Of a stretch of 64,000 nucleotides of DNA, positions 1-12,827 are shown one piece after another. Under the pieces are notes generated by a model. The model was given only the letters and a program-made list of their open reading frames with translations. It was not told the DNA's origin and did no database searches. Source of the stretch: Sphagnum compactum (lineage: Eukaryota > Bryophyta > Sphagnopsida > Sphagnales); assembly GCA_965153455.1 (NCBI GenBank), contig OZ234494.1, positions 10,912,001 to 10,976,000 of the forward strand. Direction: 5' to 3'. The position numbers were made by a program, and so were the translations under genes. How positions within the stretch are numbered: the first letter of the stretch is position 1; each line of letters opens with the position of its first letter.

Positions 1-1768
1 TTAGAACTTTCACGCCGTGTCCAGGAGATGGTGATTGCAACTGGGTAGAGACCGATGTCCCGTTGGTGGAGGGCCGGTGGTACGCGAGCAACGCACAATT
101 GCCGGACGGTACGCAAATCCTCGTCGGCGGACGAAACAACCCGACTGTGGAATTTGTGCCCGCTAACGGCCGAGGCGCTACCTACATTCCTCTCATCGGA
201 AATGTAATCATAACTACTCCCTTCTGATCCCACCATGCGTGATCTCGTCCACAAACCTCTTGTGCTTGAGAGAGAAATATTGATATCTCTCAACCGACTG
301 TAGATATGATCATGTCACGAAACTTACGACTTTCCGAGAGAGAAAAATTTGAGATGATTTGTAACTTACGACAAGCAAGATCCTCTGTGATTTCGTCTGA
401 TTCTTTTCGAAACTGACTTGTGGAATTTCGGTACTTGATCGGGGGACGTGCGTCCTTGCAGGCAAATGATGGTCAAGCCGACAATCTCTATCCTTACGTG
501 CATTTGCTCCCCAACGACCAAATCTTCATGTTTGCCAACCAGTACTCTATCCTCTTCGACTGGAAGACCGTCACCGCTGTGAAGCAGCTCCCTAATCTTC
601 CCGGCGGGCCCAGAAACTATCCGTCAGCTGGTAGCTCGGTCCTGTTGCCATTGTCTGCTTACATTAATTATGAATTGCCCGAGGTTGTTGTGTGCGGCGG
701 AGCAACGTACGGTGCGTTCCTCAATCCTGGAGCCGCTCTCCCGGCGACGGCGAGTTGTGGAAGAATTGCGCCCCTGACCGAAGGTGCGAATTGGCAGATG
801 GAGGACATGCCTCTTAGACGCAACATGGGTGACATGGTGCTCTTGCCTGATCGCACCGTCCTCATCATCAATGGAGCTGCCAATGGTGCTCAAGGTTGGG
901 GAAATGCACAAAACCCCGTGCTAACACCAGTGTTGTACAATCCCAACGCCGCCTTTGGTCGTCGCTTCCAAGTATTGACGGGGACGAACATTGCTCGCGT
1001 GTATCACTCTACCGCCAACCTCTTGCCCGACGGTCGTGTTCTCATCGCTGGCAGCAACACACACCAATTTTACACCCTGACAGGATATCTCGCGACAGAG
1101 CTCAGGATCGAGGCATACTCACCAGCTTACCTTCGCGGCAATAGACCAGTCATCGCCAACGCTCCTGGAGAATTAGCCTACAATGCGCGATTCGAAGCCA
1201 GAGTTGAAAATGGTAATCCGAGGGCCATCGAGCTCAATCTCATCAGCCCTCCGTATTCGACTCATTCCTTCAGCCAGGTACTAACTACTGACTGACCTTG
1301 TTCCACACGTCGCGCAATTCTTTCTCCACGACTGAAACATGGCGCAATGTCACTAGATTGAAACAGATAACAATACCACAATCCCAGAATCAATTTTTTG
1401 TTGCAAAATTGAAACCAATTATCTTCATAATCTTCACGACTTTTTGTTCTTCTTCTCGAGGCTCATTCAAAAATTGCGGATTGATCATGCAAAATCGGCG
1501 ACTTAACTATGTCTGTCCCATTCGGATCCTCTCTGCAATTCCTCAAAGAAAAGAATTTGAAGTTCCATGGTTGGTTGCCTGATTGCTGCTGCAGGGACAA
1601 AGATTGATACAACTGAATGCTGCAGTCCCAGCTAATGCGGGAGGGGGTGCATATACAGTCGCTGCTAATGCACCACCGAGTGCGGTGATTGCACCCGCAG
1701 GTTACTACATGTTGTTTGCAGTGTCGGAAGGCATCCCGAGCGTTGCTGAGTGGGTTCATGTAGGATGA
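1..1768 (+). CDS. Glyoxal oxidase / galactose-oxidase-like protein, 3' part (5' end outside window)
   Basis: Exons by frame and splice signals: <3..203, 462..1277, 1595..1768 (stop TAG), with two GT-AG introns (258 and 317 nt) at codon boundaries. The joined product (67+272+57 residues visible) matches plant glyoxal oxidases (GLOX): an N-terminal kelch-like propeller followed by the DUF1929 C-terminal domain. Seen: WYASNAQLPDGT, ILVGGR, NLYPYVHLLPND, GPRNYPSAGSSVLLPL, VYHSTANLLPDGRVLIAGSN and THSFSQ joined to GQR. In this copper-radical family the Tyr-His pair of the YHS motif and the His of the THSF motif are copper ligands. The cysteine that cross-links to tyrosine lies upstream, outside the window. 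Family role: extracellular oxidation of aldehydes to acids with hydrogen peroxide release; plant members act in cell wall, pollen or defence contexts. The signal peptide cannot be checked. No frame break in the visible part. Confidence 0.9.
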
Positions 1769-1811
1769 TTCATGCATGGCCTCGAAAATCGAAAGTCTAG
1801 CAACAACAAGA

Positions 1812-2165
1812 CGATCGATCGATCGATCGATCGATCGATAGATAGATCCATCGATCATCCTCTTTGCAAATTTGTAGCAACGGTTCCGAAAAAGTTTGTC
1901 ATAAACTGCTTGAGGCTCCTCCTCATCTGAGAGAGAGAGAGAGAGAGAGTACTTCTCAGAATTCCACAACCTGTTCTGATTTCAAGCAAGCATTCCGTCT
2001 GCCTATGGTTGTTCTCACTAAATTTGTGGCTGAAGAAGAATGCAACGCTCAAAGAAAGAGAAAAGCGTACCATTCGCACAGACAGCGTCATGTGCTTCAT
2101 GAAGGAAGCAACAATAAGGCTAGACTCAGAGAGAGAGAAAGAGAGCCAGATAGAGAGAGAAAGAG
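1812..2165. repeat. Microsatellites downstream of the oxidase gene: (ATCG)n and (GA)n
   Basis: Positions 1812-1849 are an ATCG tetranucleotide run that degrades to ATAG. A pure GA run lies at 1929-1949, and an interrupted GA-rich run at about 2130-2165. They start about 45 bases after the oxidase stop codon, so they probably fall in its 3' UTR or just beyond. Confidence 0.85.
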
Positions 2166-2252
2166 CCACATCGAGGATGAGTGAGCTGACGAAAGGCTTG
2201 CCATCACCGCATGTTCAAACATCGTGTTCTGTGCCAATAAAAACTCCTGCAC

Positions 2253-2545
2253 TGTTTTTCCTTCATGTGGATTTTGTGAAGCTCTTCTCGTGAAAGTTGT
2301 GATGAGCTCTAGGTTTTCTTCTCATGAATTTTGGAATTTTTGGGAGGCTCTTCTAGTGAAGGTTGTGATGAGCTACAGGTTTTGTTCTCATGGATTTTGT
2401 GAAGCTCTTGAACGTGTGAAAGATGTGATTAGCTCTAGGTTTTCTTCATGGATTTTGTGAAGCTCTTCTCATGAAAGTTGTGATGAGATCCAGGTTTTCT
2501 TTTCATGAAGTTTGTGAAACTCTTCTTGTTAAAGTTGTCTGATGA
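2253..2545. repeat. Minisatellite, about five copies of a 54-66 bp unit
   Basis: The unit contains GGTTTTCTTCTCATG, then TTTTGTGAAGCTCTTCT, then GTGAAAGTTGTGATGAGCTC. Copies begin near 2253, 2313, 2379, 2439 and 2493. Spacings of 60, 66, 60 and 54 differ by multiples of six. Short open frames run through it, but stops and the absence of any recognisable domain argue against coding. Confidence 0.8.
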
Positions 2546-4811
2546 TTTCTATTTTGAGTTCTGTTGTTGAAGAATAGTTTATCCAGACACAAACGTCAGA
2601 TTGCAGTGGTTTTATACTATCACACGAAACTTTGCTGCAAATTGGAGCTTCATGGCTGCAGGATTTACACATCGATGCATTTTGTGTAGGTTCCCATTTG
2701 CCGTAAGATTCTTCAATGGTTTTAGGCAGCTTACGGAGCTGGGTATTCATAATTCTTTGAGATTGTTGAAGTTTCATCAAAAGAAACTTTAATTGTTTGG
2801 ACTTGGAATGATCTGCTTCATCAAACTTCCTCTGAACGTGCACTGGATGGAACGAGACAAGAAGAATCAGACTCGAAGAAGACAAAACAGAACCAAGCTT
2901 CCTCTTAAGCAACAACAGAAACCAAGATACCAACACAATAATGCGAGTAGCGACTCAACATCAATGACAGTGCAAAAAGCAAAAGCGGTATTGAAGACGA
3001 TCCAGTGATTGCTTACTTCTGGATCCAGACGAGCACAAAGAATTTGCACTCGGCAGTAAGTAAACATGAGAATGTGTATGTGTGTGTGATGGGATTGCAA
3101 ATCTGACAAAAAGCTCTGAAGACATCTGCCCACCACTCTAAAGTTTTCAGAGGGCAACCACATCAAGTACCACATAACTTCGGCTGGTTCAAACCTCTGT
3201 GTGTGTTTTGCGCCTGCTCAATGGATCTCAAAGGACAGGCTTTGCATCCATTGAGCTGTGTGATGTAGCAAATTCCCTAGTGATAGGGGCAGATCACTGA
3301 AAAACTTAACCTAACACCGGTGCTTGAATCACACCTGGAATCTCGAATCCTAATCTGTAAACCCTAGAATCATAATTCTAATTTTAACATCAATTATACT
3401 TTATGTTATAATTTCTCTTTGAAGACTTGTGACACGTGAAAATCAAAACGTTTAAAATCACCTTTGGACAGCAGATTTGACTTCAATTTTGTCTCCATAT
3501 TTGTCTTCAATGTCATTTCATTCCCAACAAAGCCAAATACTGTATTGTTGGATTACATTGGCTTGTTTTATATAACCATACATAGATTGATAGGTATGCA
3601 AGACAAAATCTTTATTGGAAGCACTTGAAAGTGATAATTTTTTAATTTTGTGATGGGCATCAATTGATTGGGCCTCATCACAAAAAAAATTAATCAAGCT
3701 TTAGAAAATTGGACAGTCCCAAAATAGATATATCATAGTCTCCTCCTTTTGGGCTTCTTACACAGGTTACAAGAGTAGAACCTAGGGCTAAGGAACACAT
3801 TGCAGACTTGATGGAACACATTAGGGACTACAAAAGTTCAAAAAATCCAAGACACACCACCCCCTCCCCTCTCTCTAAGCAAATAAAGTTATTGAAACAT
3901 CGTCCATGAAAGCTGCAAATGAATAATAAATGGAAATGTGGGAACTCAAATAGAGTTATTGAAACATACTACATGAAAGCTGCAATCGAATAATAAACAG
4001 AAAGGGAGAGACAACCTTATACCTTTGCTTTAGAGAAACATTCAAGAAAACTTATTTTGATCAACAATGTCAAAATCAAACATTTCAGAAAAATCCATAA
4101 CCACTGGGCATTATAATGGTTTGAGTTGGTAAATTGAATGCACAAGTTTGCAACTCACACCATTCTAATATAACACAAAATTTAAATGAAGAATGACTTG
4201 AAATGTACCTAGCCAAGACAAACCAATACTATAACCCATTCTTATGGGGTTAGGCAAGAATGGGGTAAGGCAAGGGTCAATCTTCTTTGCTAAATATGAC
4301 GTTAGGTGTTATCTTATTTATCAGCTAGCAATTAATTTCCAAATGGTGGTTGCTTCCTACCACATGGATGATTCTTCACATTTTCTCATCAAAGGAGACC
4401 CTATAAAATCCCTTTGGATGCCCCTTATACCAGGGATGGCCCTGGGCCTTGCCGACACTGAACTGAGCCTTACAAGAATTGCCAAATTGGTGCACAGCAC
4501 ATACCAATACCATACCAACAATTGCCATTCTTTATCCAAACACCCTTCATACCTGTTCATATGAACCCAGGCTTCAAAGAGATCACAGAAAATTATTGGT
4601 TGCATTTCTAAGGTCTCCTCACACAACTACCCACAGAACTCAACAACTACCTGACTCACTCTCCAAAACAAAACCTTATTTCAAAAGTATGATGAAGCCT
4701 GTATTTGCCCAAAATAGAAACATGAGACATAACTCACTACACTAACTTGCCTCAATTTGTTTTTCAGGTCAAAACTGCTATTCTCTGCCAAACCTGGTAA
4801 ATTACCATGCC
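2546..4811. other. Intergenic, no gene seen
   Basis: Short open frames on both strands do not look like conserved proteins and lack splice continuity. A 67-bp imperfect direct duplication lies at about 3885-4010 (core GTTATTGAAACAT, ATGAAAGCTGCAA, GAATAATAAA). The last part is probably the 3' UTR of the minus-strand HSP90 gene. Confidence 0.5.
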
Positions 4812-7800
4812 CTAACTTTTCCATGGATCATTTTCTGTGATGACTTCAGATGCCTCGACAACCTCAGCATGGCTTGTTGACGGTTCTCCGGCTGTGCTTT
4901 CACTCTTGCCAGCCAAGGCTAGTGACATCATCTCGTAAACCTTAGCCCCAAATTCAGCTGGGCTTTCAGGCTGCATGCAAGAAAATTCCAAACAATGTTG
5001 TTTAAGTCCTTTAAGAATTTGAACTTCTTACTAGGATCATGTACAATAGAGCACATATTAGAAAAAACCTGCTTGGAAGCCCAAACCACAAACCAAACAG
5101 TAACATGGCCACAAATGTTGATTAGGATCAGATTACACAAGAATATAATCTGATCCTCTTCAAGCTTGGCCAGGGTACAGAGAAGAAAGGAGACATGTCC
5201 AAATAGGCACTGCCAGGATTCCATGGGGCTAGGATGTCAACAAAATGACATTGCACTTCCAGCTATCAGAAAACTTCAACAACAAGTTGTCGGCTGAGAA
5301 GTAAAAAGAGTTGGCCAAAGCATGTCAAAAATCTAGCTCACCGTGTAGCCACTGGACAGCAGTGCAGTTTCATATAGAAGATCCAACATCTTCTGCGATT
5401 GTGAGCTCTGTGGAGCACCCTTGCTCGTACGCTGTGAGACACACAAGCTCAGAGTTAGAATTGACCAAGTTAGATCCCAAATGCTGAAAGCCCACCATGA
5501 GAAACTCAAGCACAAAGACTACTCAGAAGTACACTGACATTTAAATCCTGAACTATAGGATGGTTGGGGTTGATCTCAAGTATTCGCTGTCCACGCATGA
5601 AATCCATATGGGAAGAATCTCCAAGAGTTTGGGCCTTCATTATCCTGCACATGCACAACATACCCAAGTTTAGGACAACTGCGCACTACGGTAAGCAATT
5701 CACATCCGTACATCCAATTTTTTCCTGATGCTTGGTGACAGATCCATTTCCAACGGCCACCCCTTTTACACTAAAGTTAACTAGCTTGCAAAGCTTGTTA
5801 GTCTCACTTTGCTCCACAAATTAACATGTATCTTAATCTTGCATACCTTTCCATGTTAGCTGACCACCCAAATTTTCCTGAGACAAGCACACAGGGTGAA
5901 GAACTAATCCGCTTGGAAATTTGAACTTTTGCCACCTTATCGCCAAGATTTCTCTTCATCCAATCACACAGCTCCTTGTATTCTTTCTCCATCTCCTTCC
6001 CCTTCTCCTCATCCTCAGCTCCACCTGATATTGTTGAAGCATAGTAAATGGGTTAGAGTAGGGAATAGACATGGCCATAACTGTATCTTGTGAGTACACA
6101 CATTTGACAGTCCAATCCTCCCATACACAACACACTACCGCGTTTAGCTCAAATAACTATTATCAGTCTCACACCCTTTACTTTTCTAACCATGCAGTTA
6201 AGTCAATCTGGATAGAATTGAGATATCAGATAATAAGGTCTTTTAGTTCAGATCTAACAACATATCAGCAAAGAGAAAAGACAAAAATAGAACTCATAAT
6301 ATTATAGGCCCAACCCTAGGAAACAGAACACAAATGAGGCATGGTTTGATCAATTTGATCAACAGCAACAGTGACATGTTCAATGCCCTTCAGCAACAAC
6401 TTGGTAGTTACCAACTACCATAACATTAGTGTCAAAAACTCAAATTTTTAACATAATAAAGAAACTTTCCTCTCTTTGCCTGTAAGAAAGGCTTGGTTAG
6501 CTGCACTAATGTTGTTGTAATGACATGTACTAAAATCACTTTGTAAATGACTGGAACCCTAAACTAAAAGCATTCATTATGAATGCAGAAGAAATCCAGA
6601 GGACCTTACCATGAATAATGTCAGAAAAGCTTAATTCAATGGTGTGAAGAAGAGCACATTTGTAGTTATAAAAAGATCCCTTGTTTAAGACCAAAAGAAG
6701 GACAAGAGCTTACCAAGTTCCAAATCTTCCCTGCTGATGTCAACGAACTTCTTATCTTTGAATTCTTTCAGATTAGTTAGAGCTACTTCATCAACAGGTT
6801 CAACCAAAAAAAGAACCTGCCAAAACCCAAGACTCACATGTCAATCTAGTTGCAAAGATTTATCCATTAAAAGAGATTTCAGAAATATGATCCATGACAG
6901 CATGTGGTGCAAGTAACGGCATATTCCTGATCTAAAATTGGTAATAGTCAGATTTAGGACCAAACAGTTCAGTGTTCTCTCATACCACTTGACACATCAT
7001 GGAACAGCAACAGAAGGGTCATGGAGCTTTCAGCCATCAGCCCACCTCAAGGTCCCTCTTCACTAACTCTTCAAGGAAAGGTGCACTTTTAGCACTTTTG
7101 ATGGTGTCTGCAGCCAGATAGTATATGGCCTTCTGGTCTGGCTTCATGCCTTCCACATACTGGTCAAGAGAAATCAAATCTTCTTCATGCTTGTTTGAGT
7201 GGAATCTCAGCAGAGGTGCCAACCGCTTGTGGTTACCAGAATCCTCAATACAACCTAACTTCAGATTCTTCCCAAAGCTAGTCCAAAATGTGTTGTAGTC
7301 CTGTAGAAGAGCACAGAACAGGAGAAACCCCAGAAAATTCAACTGTCAAGAACAGTTTGGTGCACTTAAAGAAAAGGTTATCTGTCCATAGAGCAAATCC
7401 ACAAACAGTTGTCTCATTACTGCGTCTAGACACTATTTTTACCTAGGGTTACAAACCAGAAATGATGAAAAAATCATAATTGACAGTATTCAATTAAAAA
7501 AATTCCATATCATTTCCATTATCTTCTAGAGCCAGAATGTCTTAACCTTGAGTAAAGACCTGGACAGTAAGACAGTCCAAGAGCACTCTTATAGCATCAT
7601 CTATTCTCTTCTTTGAATTCACATCCCATATAAGGTGACTGGCACAAAAACACCACTACATCAGGCAGACACACCTCTTTGTTTTCCCGGTTGGCAATTT
7701 CATCAATCATGTCAAATGTCTTCCGCACAAGACGCCTCTTCATTATGCGGACCTGCACTCCAATTAGGCAGCCAATATCACCTTATAGCACAAAAGCACA

Positions 7801-10800
7801 GAATGCGTATAATAGCACTATCTGTGGAGATACTGATAAATCCAGTACGAACATGGACCAGCTTTACAAATTTTGAACTTACAATGCGGCTCTCCTGAAG
7901 AATCTCACGGGAGACATTCAAAGGAAGGTCATTTGAGTCCACCACTCCTTTAATAAATCCCAAATATCGTGGGAACTGCACAGAGAAAAACTTCCAATCA
8001 GCTCACGCCCCAAGAGAAATGCAGCCTGCAGCAATGAACCAAAACTCTCTCAAATACACTCCTTGAGAAAATGTACAAAAATCAAAGGAGAATGTTCAAC
8101 TTACCAACTCTCCATCAAACTCATCAGAGATGAAAACTCGTTTGACATACAAGCGAATGTTTTTTGTCTTGGCACCCAGCATATCTTCTGTATTGAAGGG
8201 AGCCATGCCTGGAATAAAGAGCAGGCTCCTAAACTCAATCTCTCCCTGTATATAGTGCCCAGTTGCCTCTTAGTAACTCCTAAGAGATATTTTATGCAGG
8301 CTACTTGATCCTATGTACAGATATTTGTGATTTAGTTCCATCAAAACTCATAGCAAATTTCTCTGGTCTTGATGTCTTTTGTCTCATGTAATTTAAATAT
8401 TATGAATAAATGACTGGTCACAGGGTGTAGTGGAAAAAGACATCTTTAATGATGACCTGGAAAAACAACTCCACTCTTACTCCTCAATAGTTTGTATGAA
8501 TCAAGAAGCGTAAGAGAATTTCTATGTGAAAATAAAGTAAGCTCAATGCCTAAATCTGTGATGATTCCTCAAATCTGATTCCAAGACCATGGTTATAATA
8601 ACTCAAATACCAGATGAGAATTATGTTTAGCTCCCTACTCCTAGATCACAGGCAAAACAGTATCATGTGTAGGGAAAATGGATTGTCCTCTCCAAACATC
8701 CATGACATATCAAGGTCTCACCTCAGTTGTGAAGTGTGTGTATGCCTGAGGGTCAATAAACTCCTTGAATGTACTTTTGCAAAATGCACTGTATTCTTCC
8801 TTGGTAACCTCCTTTGGGTTACGCATCTACCATAACCAACACCAATTGAACCACAGTCAACAACCAAAGAGAATTCTGGTGTATCATGCTGTAGTGCTGA
8901 TAATCTGGCTCCCCTTTAATAGCACATAATCAGAGTTCACAAACACGTGGATCTACTTGCAATTCTAGGTCTGCTTTGTGAGTAGTTCACTGAAAGTGCA
9001 CATACCCAAATAGGTTTGGTATCATTGCTGAGCTCCCAATCCCAGTACTTCTCAGTGATTGACTTCTTCTTCTTGTACTGGCAGCCAACACGTTAGCATG
9101 TCAACCCACCTGCTAAGGTCAAACTGCAGAAAATGTATAACATAGGCATCTACAAATAAGTTGTGTGATGCAGCTTAGTACCCACATGTATGAGAAGAAA
9201 ATACAAATAAATCAAGCCGACAAAGCAGAAAATAACAGAACACAATACATGCCTCTTTTTTGTCTTCTTCAGCTCCCTCTTTCACTTCATCTGCTTCTTC
9301 CTCCACCTGCCGGCAAAAATGATCCCATGAGTTTCCAAAGTGCAGAAAATAATCCAAATTGAAGCCTGTATCTTGGCACTTTAAGTCAAACAACAGTTAT
9401 ATACCATGTGTAGCATTGCATGCAAGAAGCTTGAGAGAGAAGAGCACATCACAGAGGTAGGTCAGCTGAGGGAGGAAACCTGTACCTCCTTTGTTCGGGA
9501 CTTCTCCTGCCATGTGTAGATTGGGAAAGATATAAACTGTGAATAGTTCTTAACCAGGTTCTGTATTCTGCCAGCTTCTGCATACTCAAATTTGTCATCT
9601 GCCTGCAATACCAAGGCATTGGTTACAACTTTTTTGGTCTTCCTCTTTAGGTCCATACAATCACTATTAGAATCACAGATCAGTATTCTTACTCTTGCTT
9701 CAGCTGACATGCCCCAGCTCTATCCTTGCCTTTAGAACAATAATGATCAGTAATAGTAGAGGCTTACACAAATGCATGTTACTAACAAAATGCACATCTA
9801 CTCAAACTCTGCTTGATGTACTTCTTCAATGAATACCTTAAGATGGAGAGTAATGACAGTCCCACGAGGAAGCAGCTTATCAGAATCTGTCTCCTCAGAG
9901 ATAGTATATACACTTGTGTCAGCTTCTCCTTCCCAGACATACTGCTTATCCGACTTTGCACTCTTAGTTGACACAGTCACCTGTCCAAGAAAATCCAGAA
10001 ACTGTCAACAGACAAACTCAACTAAATTGACCATAAAAAAAGACATGGAAGCAGAATATTTTCCAGTTATCCATGGACTTGGACAGAAGGTGTAAGGAAA
10101 TCCAAAAGAAGTTGTCCAAGTTGCAAACCAAGCACCAGAAGCTACCAGTTCTTATACTCAGGAAAATACCTTGTCAGAAACCAGGAAGGCAGAGTAAAAG
10201 CCAACACCAAACTGGCCAATCAAGTTGCTATCAGCAGCATTGTTTTCCTTGCTGTCCTGCACTTGATAAACCCATGCAATCCTATATAAAAACAAAGTCT
10301 CTATTCTGTTTCAGATGCAATTACAAATACCAACTGCACATGCAAAACATAATTCCCTCTTCTAAATGATATCCCATGATCCCATTCCCCTAAACTACAT
10401 CAACCCAAAATTAATAAGATTCAGTACTGGTGTCTGGAGATGTCTCCTCCAAACTCACCTTTAGAGCTTGCATGAACTTTGCAGTCCCACTTTGTGCAAT
10501 GGTGCCTAGACTCTCAATAAGTTCCTCACGTGTCATGCCAATACCAGTATCTCTGGTCAACAAAACCACCCACACCAGTCAATATCATGACATAAAACTT
10601 CATATGCACAAGGAAGAAAGAGAACCCTCAAAAACAGCTTGGAATTCCTTCTGCAGCAACAGTTCACATGATAAGAAATGTCAAATTGATAGCTCTCAAA
10701 CCACCAACAGACCCTAAATTGAGTGAGGCAAGCAAGGACAAAGTTGAGACACACAACTTTATCTCAGGAGCTCACATGATTGTAATGGTTCCTGCATCAG

Positions 10801-12827
10801 GGTCAGTCTTGATCCGAATTTCCAAGTTGGGGTTCAAGTCCATCAGACTTGGGTCAGTGACACTCAAAAATCGCAGCTTGTCCAGGGCATCACTTGCATT
10901 GCTGCAGGATCCCACAACAAAACACAATAAAACAAGTTGGAAAGGTAACAGACAGGAAAAGAGTCCTGTCAACAGTAGCAGAAAAAAATTATTCCAATAA
11001 AAGATGCTTAACCCATGTCTTCTAAGAATGTTTGTGAAGCCTCCTGGAACTACCTATATATGTGGAAAACCTTCAAGTACGAAAGAAGTTTTCAAGCACT
11101 ATCATATCATATTCCAGTGACATTACAATAGACATCTAAACCTCAGAATCAAAGGAGCAACCTAGTATTTGACATACTAAGCATGCCCTCAAACAATATT
11201 TTGAATGCATGAGACACTAGGCTTGCACAAATGAAGTACCTGACAAGCTCCCGAAGAAAAACTTCCTTATGGCTGTAAAGGCTGTGGACAATAAGATCCA
11301 GCAGCCGACTGACCTGTGCCACTCAAAAGGGAGCAAAAAAAATTAGCAGATGCACCTCATCCTGGGCATCAACCACACCTCCCTTCAGTTCTCTCTGGTA
11401 AAACTCCATCTTCCAGGTATTTTCAGTCCAAATCTTCATAGTAGTCTATTGAACAGTTAAAAACAGTGAATCCAATGCAATGCAAAGTCTACAACTTGAA
11501 ATGAAAACTAAAAGCACAGAAAGTACCTCAGCTTGATACTCATACTTCTCAACCGGGGCTTCCTTCTCAGTAGCTGTAGCTTCACACCTAACTCTGATAA
11601 CACTGCCCTTTGATTGGCTCACAAGTCTTTGAGCAAATCCTGATGTCCTCCCCGAAATAGCTCTGACTGATCTCAGTGAGTTGCTCTGACTTGGTGCTGG
11701 TAAAAATGATGATTGTCTCCCCACAAGATTGCCATTGGATTTCACGACAGCTCCTGCACACTGCTCACAAGGTTGTTCATCAAACAATCCACAATGTCAA
11801 CCACAATGAACAAACTAAAATTCACAAACTTCTTAGACCCATCATCACTTTTCGACCCCTTCACAATGTGCAGAAGTCAATCTCCTGCTATTTACAAGGA
11901 CTACTATTGCATTGTCATTAAACTGGAAATCACAGGAATATGTGTGACCTTCAACCACAGAAGCACAGCTATACACTCTCAGAAAACCTGTCATGCTTGA
12001 TTGTTATAAAACAAGCAGCTTGTTGCATAATGGCTCTGCCCTTTAAATGACATCCATAAGGATGATCAATATTGAACATACTAGTTGGAAAGACATGGTT
12101 ATTAGCATGGTGAAGCGCAAGTGGATTCTTCAATTATGTCAGAAATGTTTCTATCAGGGACTCCACATGACCCTGAAATGTAGGGATCCGAAACTTTGAC
12201 CCATTTCTGGATGCATCACAATGCCTGTACGCTGGAGGGCAGAGCCAGTAAACACTAATTGAGAGCCATGCAGTCGATGAAGACTGCAATCAAGAAGCTA
12301 ACCAGCCAATTCTCCCAATTGAAAAAAACAAAGCACCTCATCGCCCCATCAAAATCTCAGGAACATGACAATACGTACTCGAAAAATAATACCGAAACTA
12401 AGTCACACAACAACCCTTACAAAACAATATCACCCGGATACCTTGATACCGAGAGGTTCCATTGGCAGCGAACAGGCAAACGACCAGCTGCTAACAAATT
12501 CCATCTGCAATTCAGAATAATACTTATCCGCGATAACTCAGAACGAGGGCGAAGAATCCTTTTAACGAATACTCTAAGCACACGTCTCCAAAGAACAATG
12601 AGGAAAATAAATGGTAGAAGGGTTGAAAGAACAGTGTTGACGACAATCCAAAGACCCACCAGCGCGCACAAAAACACAGAGCCTGCATGAAGAAGGAAAT
12701 CTCAACAATCAAAACTAAAAACCGGCGCGGCGCTGCCTACCTTATCCGACGAGGGACGCGCAGTAGTGGAGGAGGAAAGCGCCGCGGTCAGGCTTCGTGC
12801 AGCCGCCAGCGAGGCCGCAGGCGCCAT
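4812..12827 (-). CDS. HSP90C: Plastid HSP90 (HSP90C / HSP90.5 type), 20 exons, 798 aa
   Basis: Minus-strand exons in transcript order: 12827-12741, 11760-11527, 11313-11240, 10901-10776, 10552-10459, 10256-10170, 9980-9837, 9602-9486, 9306-9253, 9077-9006, 8826-8722, 8245-8105, 7975-7883, 7752-7675, 7300-7046, 6816-6714, 6024-5847, 5644-5539, 5431-5342, 4970-4812. The total is 2397 nt, in frame, with stop TAG at 4814-4812. The ATP-driven chaperone acts in the plastid stroma in protein import and thylakoid biogenesis (family knowledge). Residues about 1-88 are Ser/Ala/Arg-rich, acid-poor and end VRC, a typical transit peptide. The ATPase domain shows [18 protein letters not shown] (Glu129, Asn133), DTGIGM (Asp175) and [14 protein letters not shown] short acidic and lysine-rich linker follows. 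The middle domain has [14 protein letters not shown] (Arg468). The C-terminus ends DPWKS, like the DPWQD end of plant HSP90C rather than MEEVD or an ER signal. The exon 2 acceptor has a weak pyrimidine tract and is the least certain join. The 54-nt exon 9 needs a GC donor. Confidence 0.95.
9078..9252 (-). other. Putative GC-AG intron in the HSP90C gene (intron 9)
   Basis: On the minus strand exon 9 reads ...AAAGAG then GCATGT. The downstream exon can only enter in phase 0 at the CAG before TACAAG, because the other phase meets a stop. The nearest GT (two bases later, GCAT|GTATTG) would leave phase 1 and break the frame. AG|GCATGT closely matches the known minor GC-AG donor consensus AG|GCAAGT. 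It gives KKE joined to YKKKK in the charged linker. Confidence 0.75.

Noticed and set aside
1463-1969. 168-codon minus-strand frame
   Set aside because: Overlaps the oxidase last exon, intron and an (ATCG)n repeat antisense; the sequence is low complexity.
12259-12690. 143-codon plus-strand frame
   Set aside because: Lies antisense within intron 1 of HSP90C and has no recognisable features.
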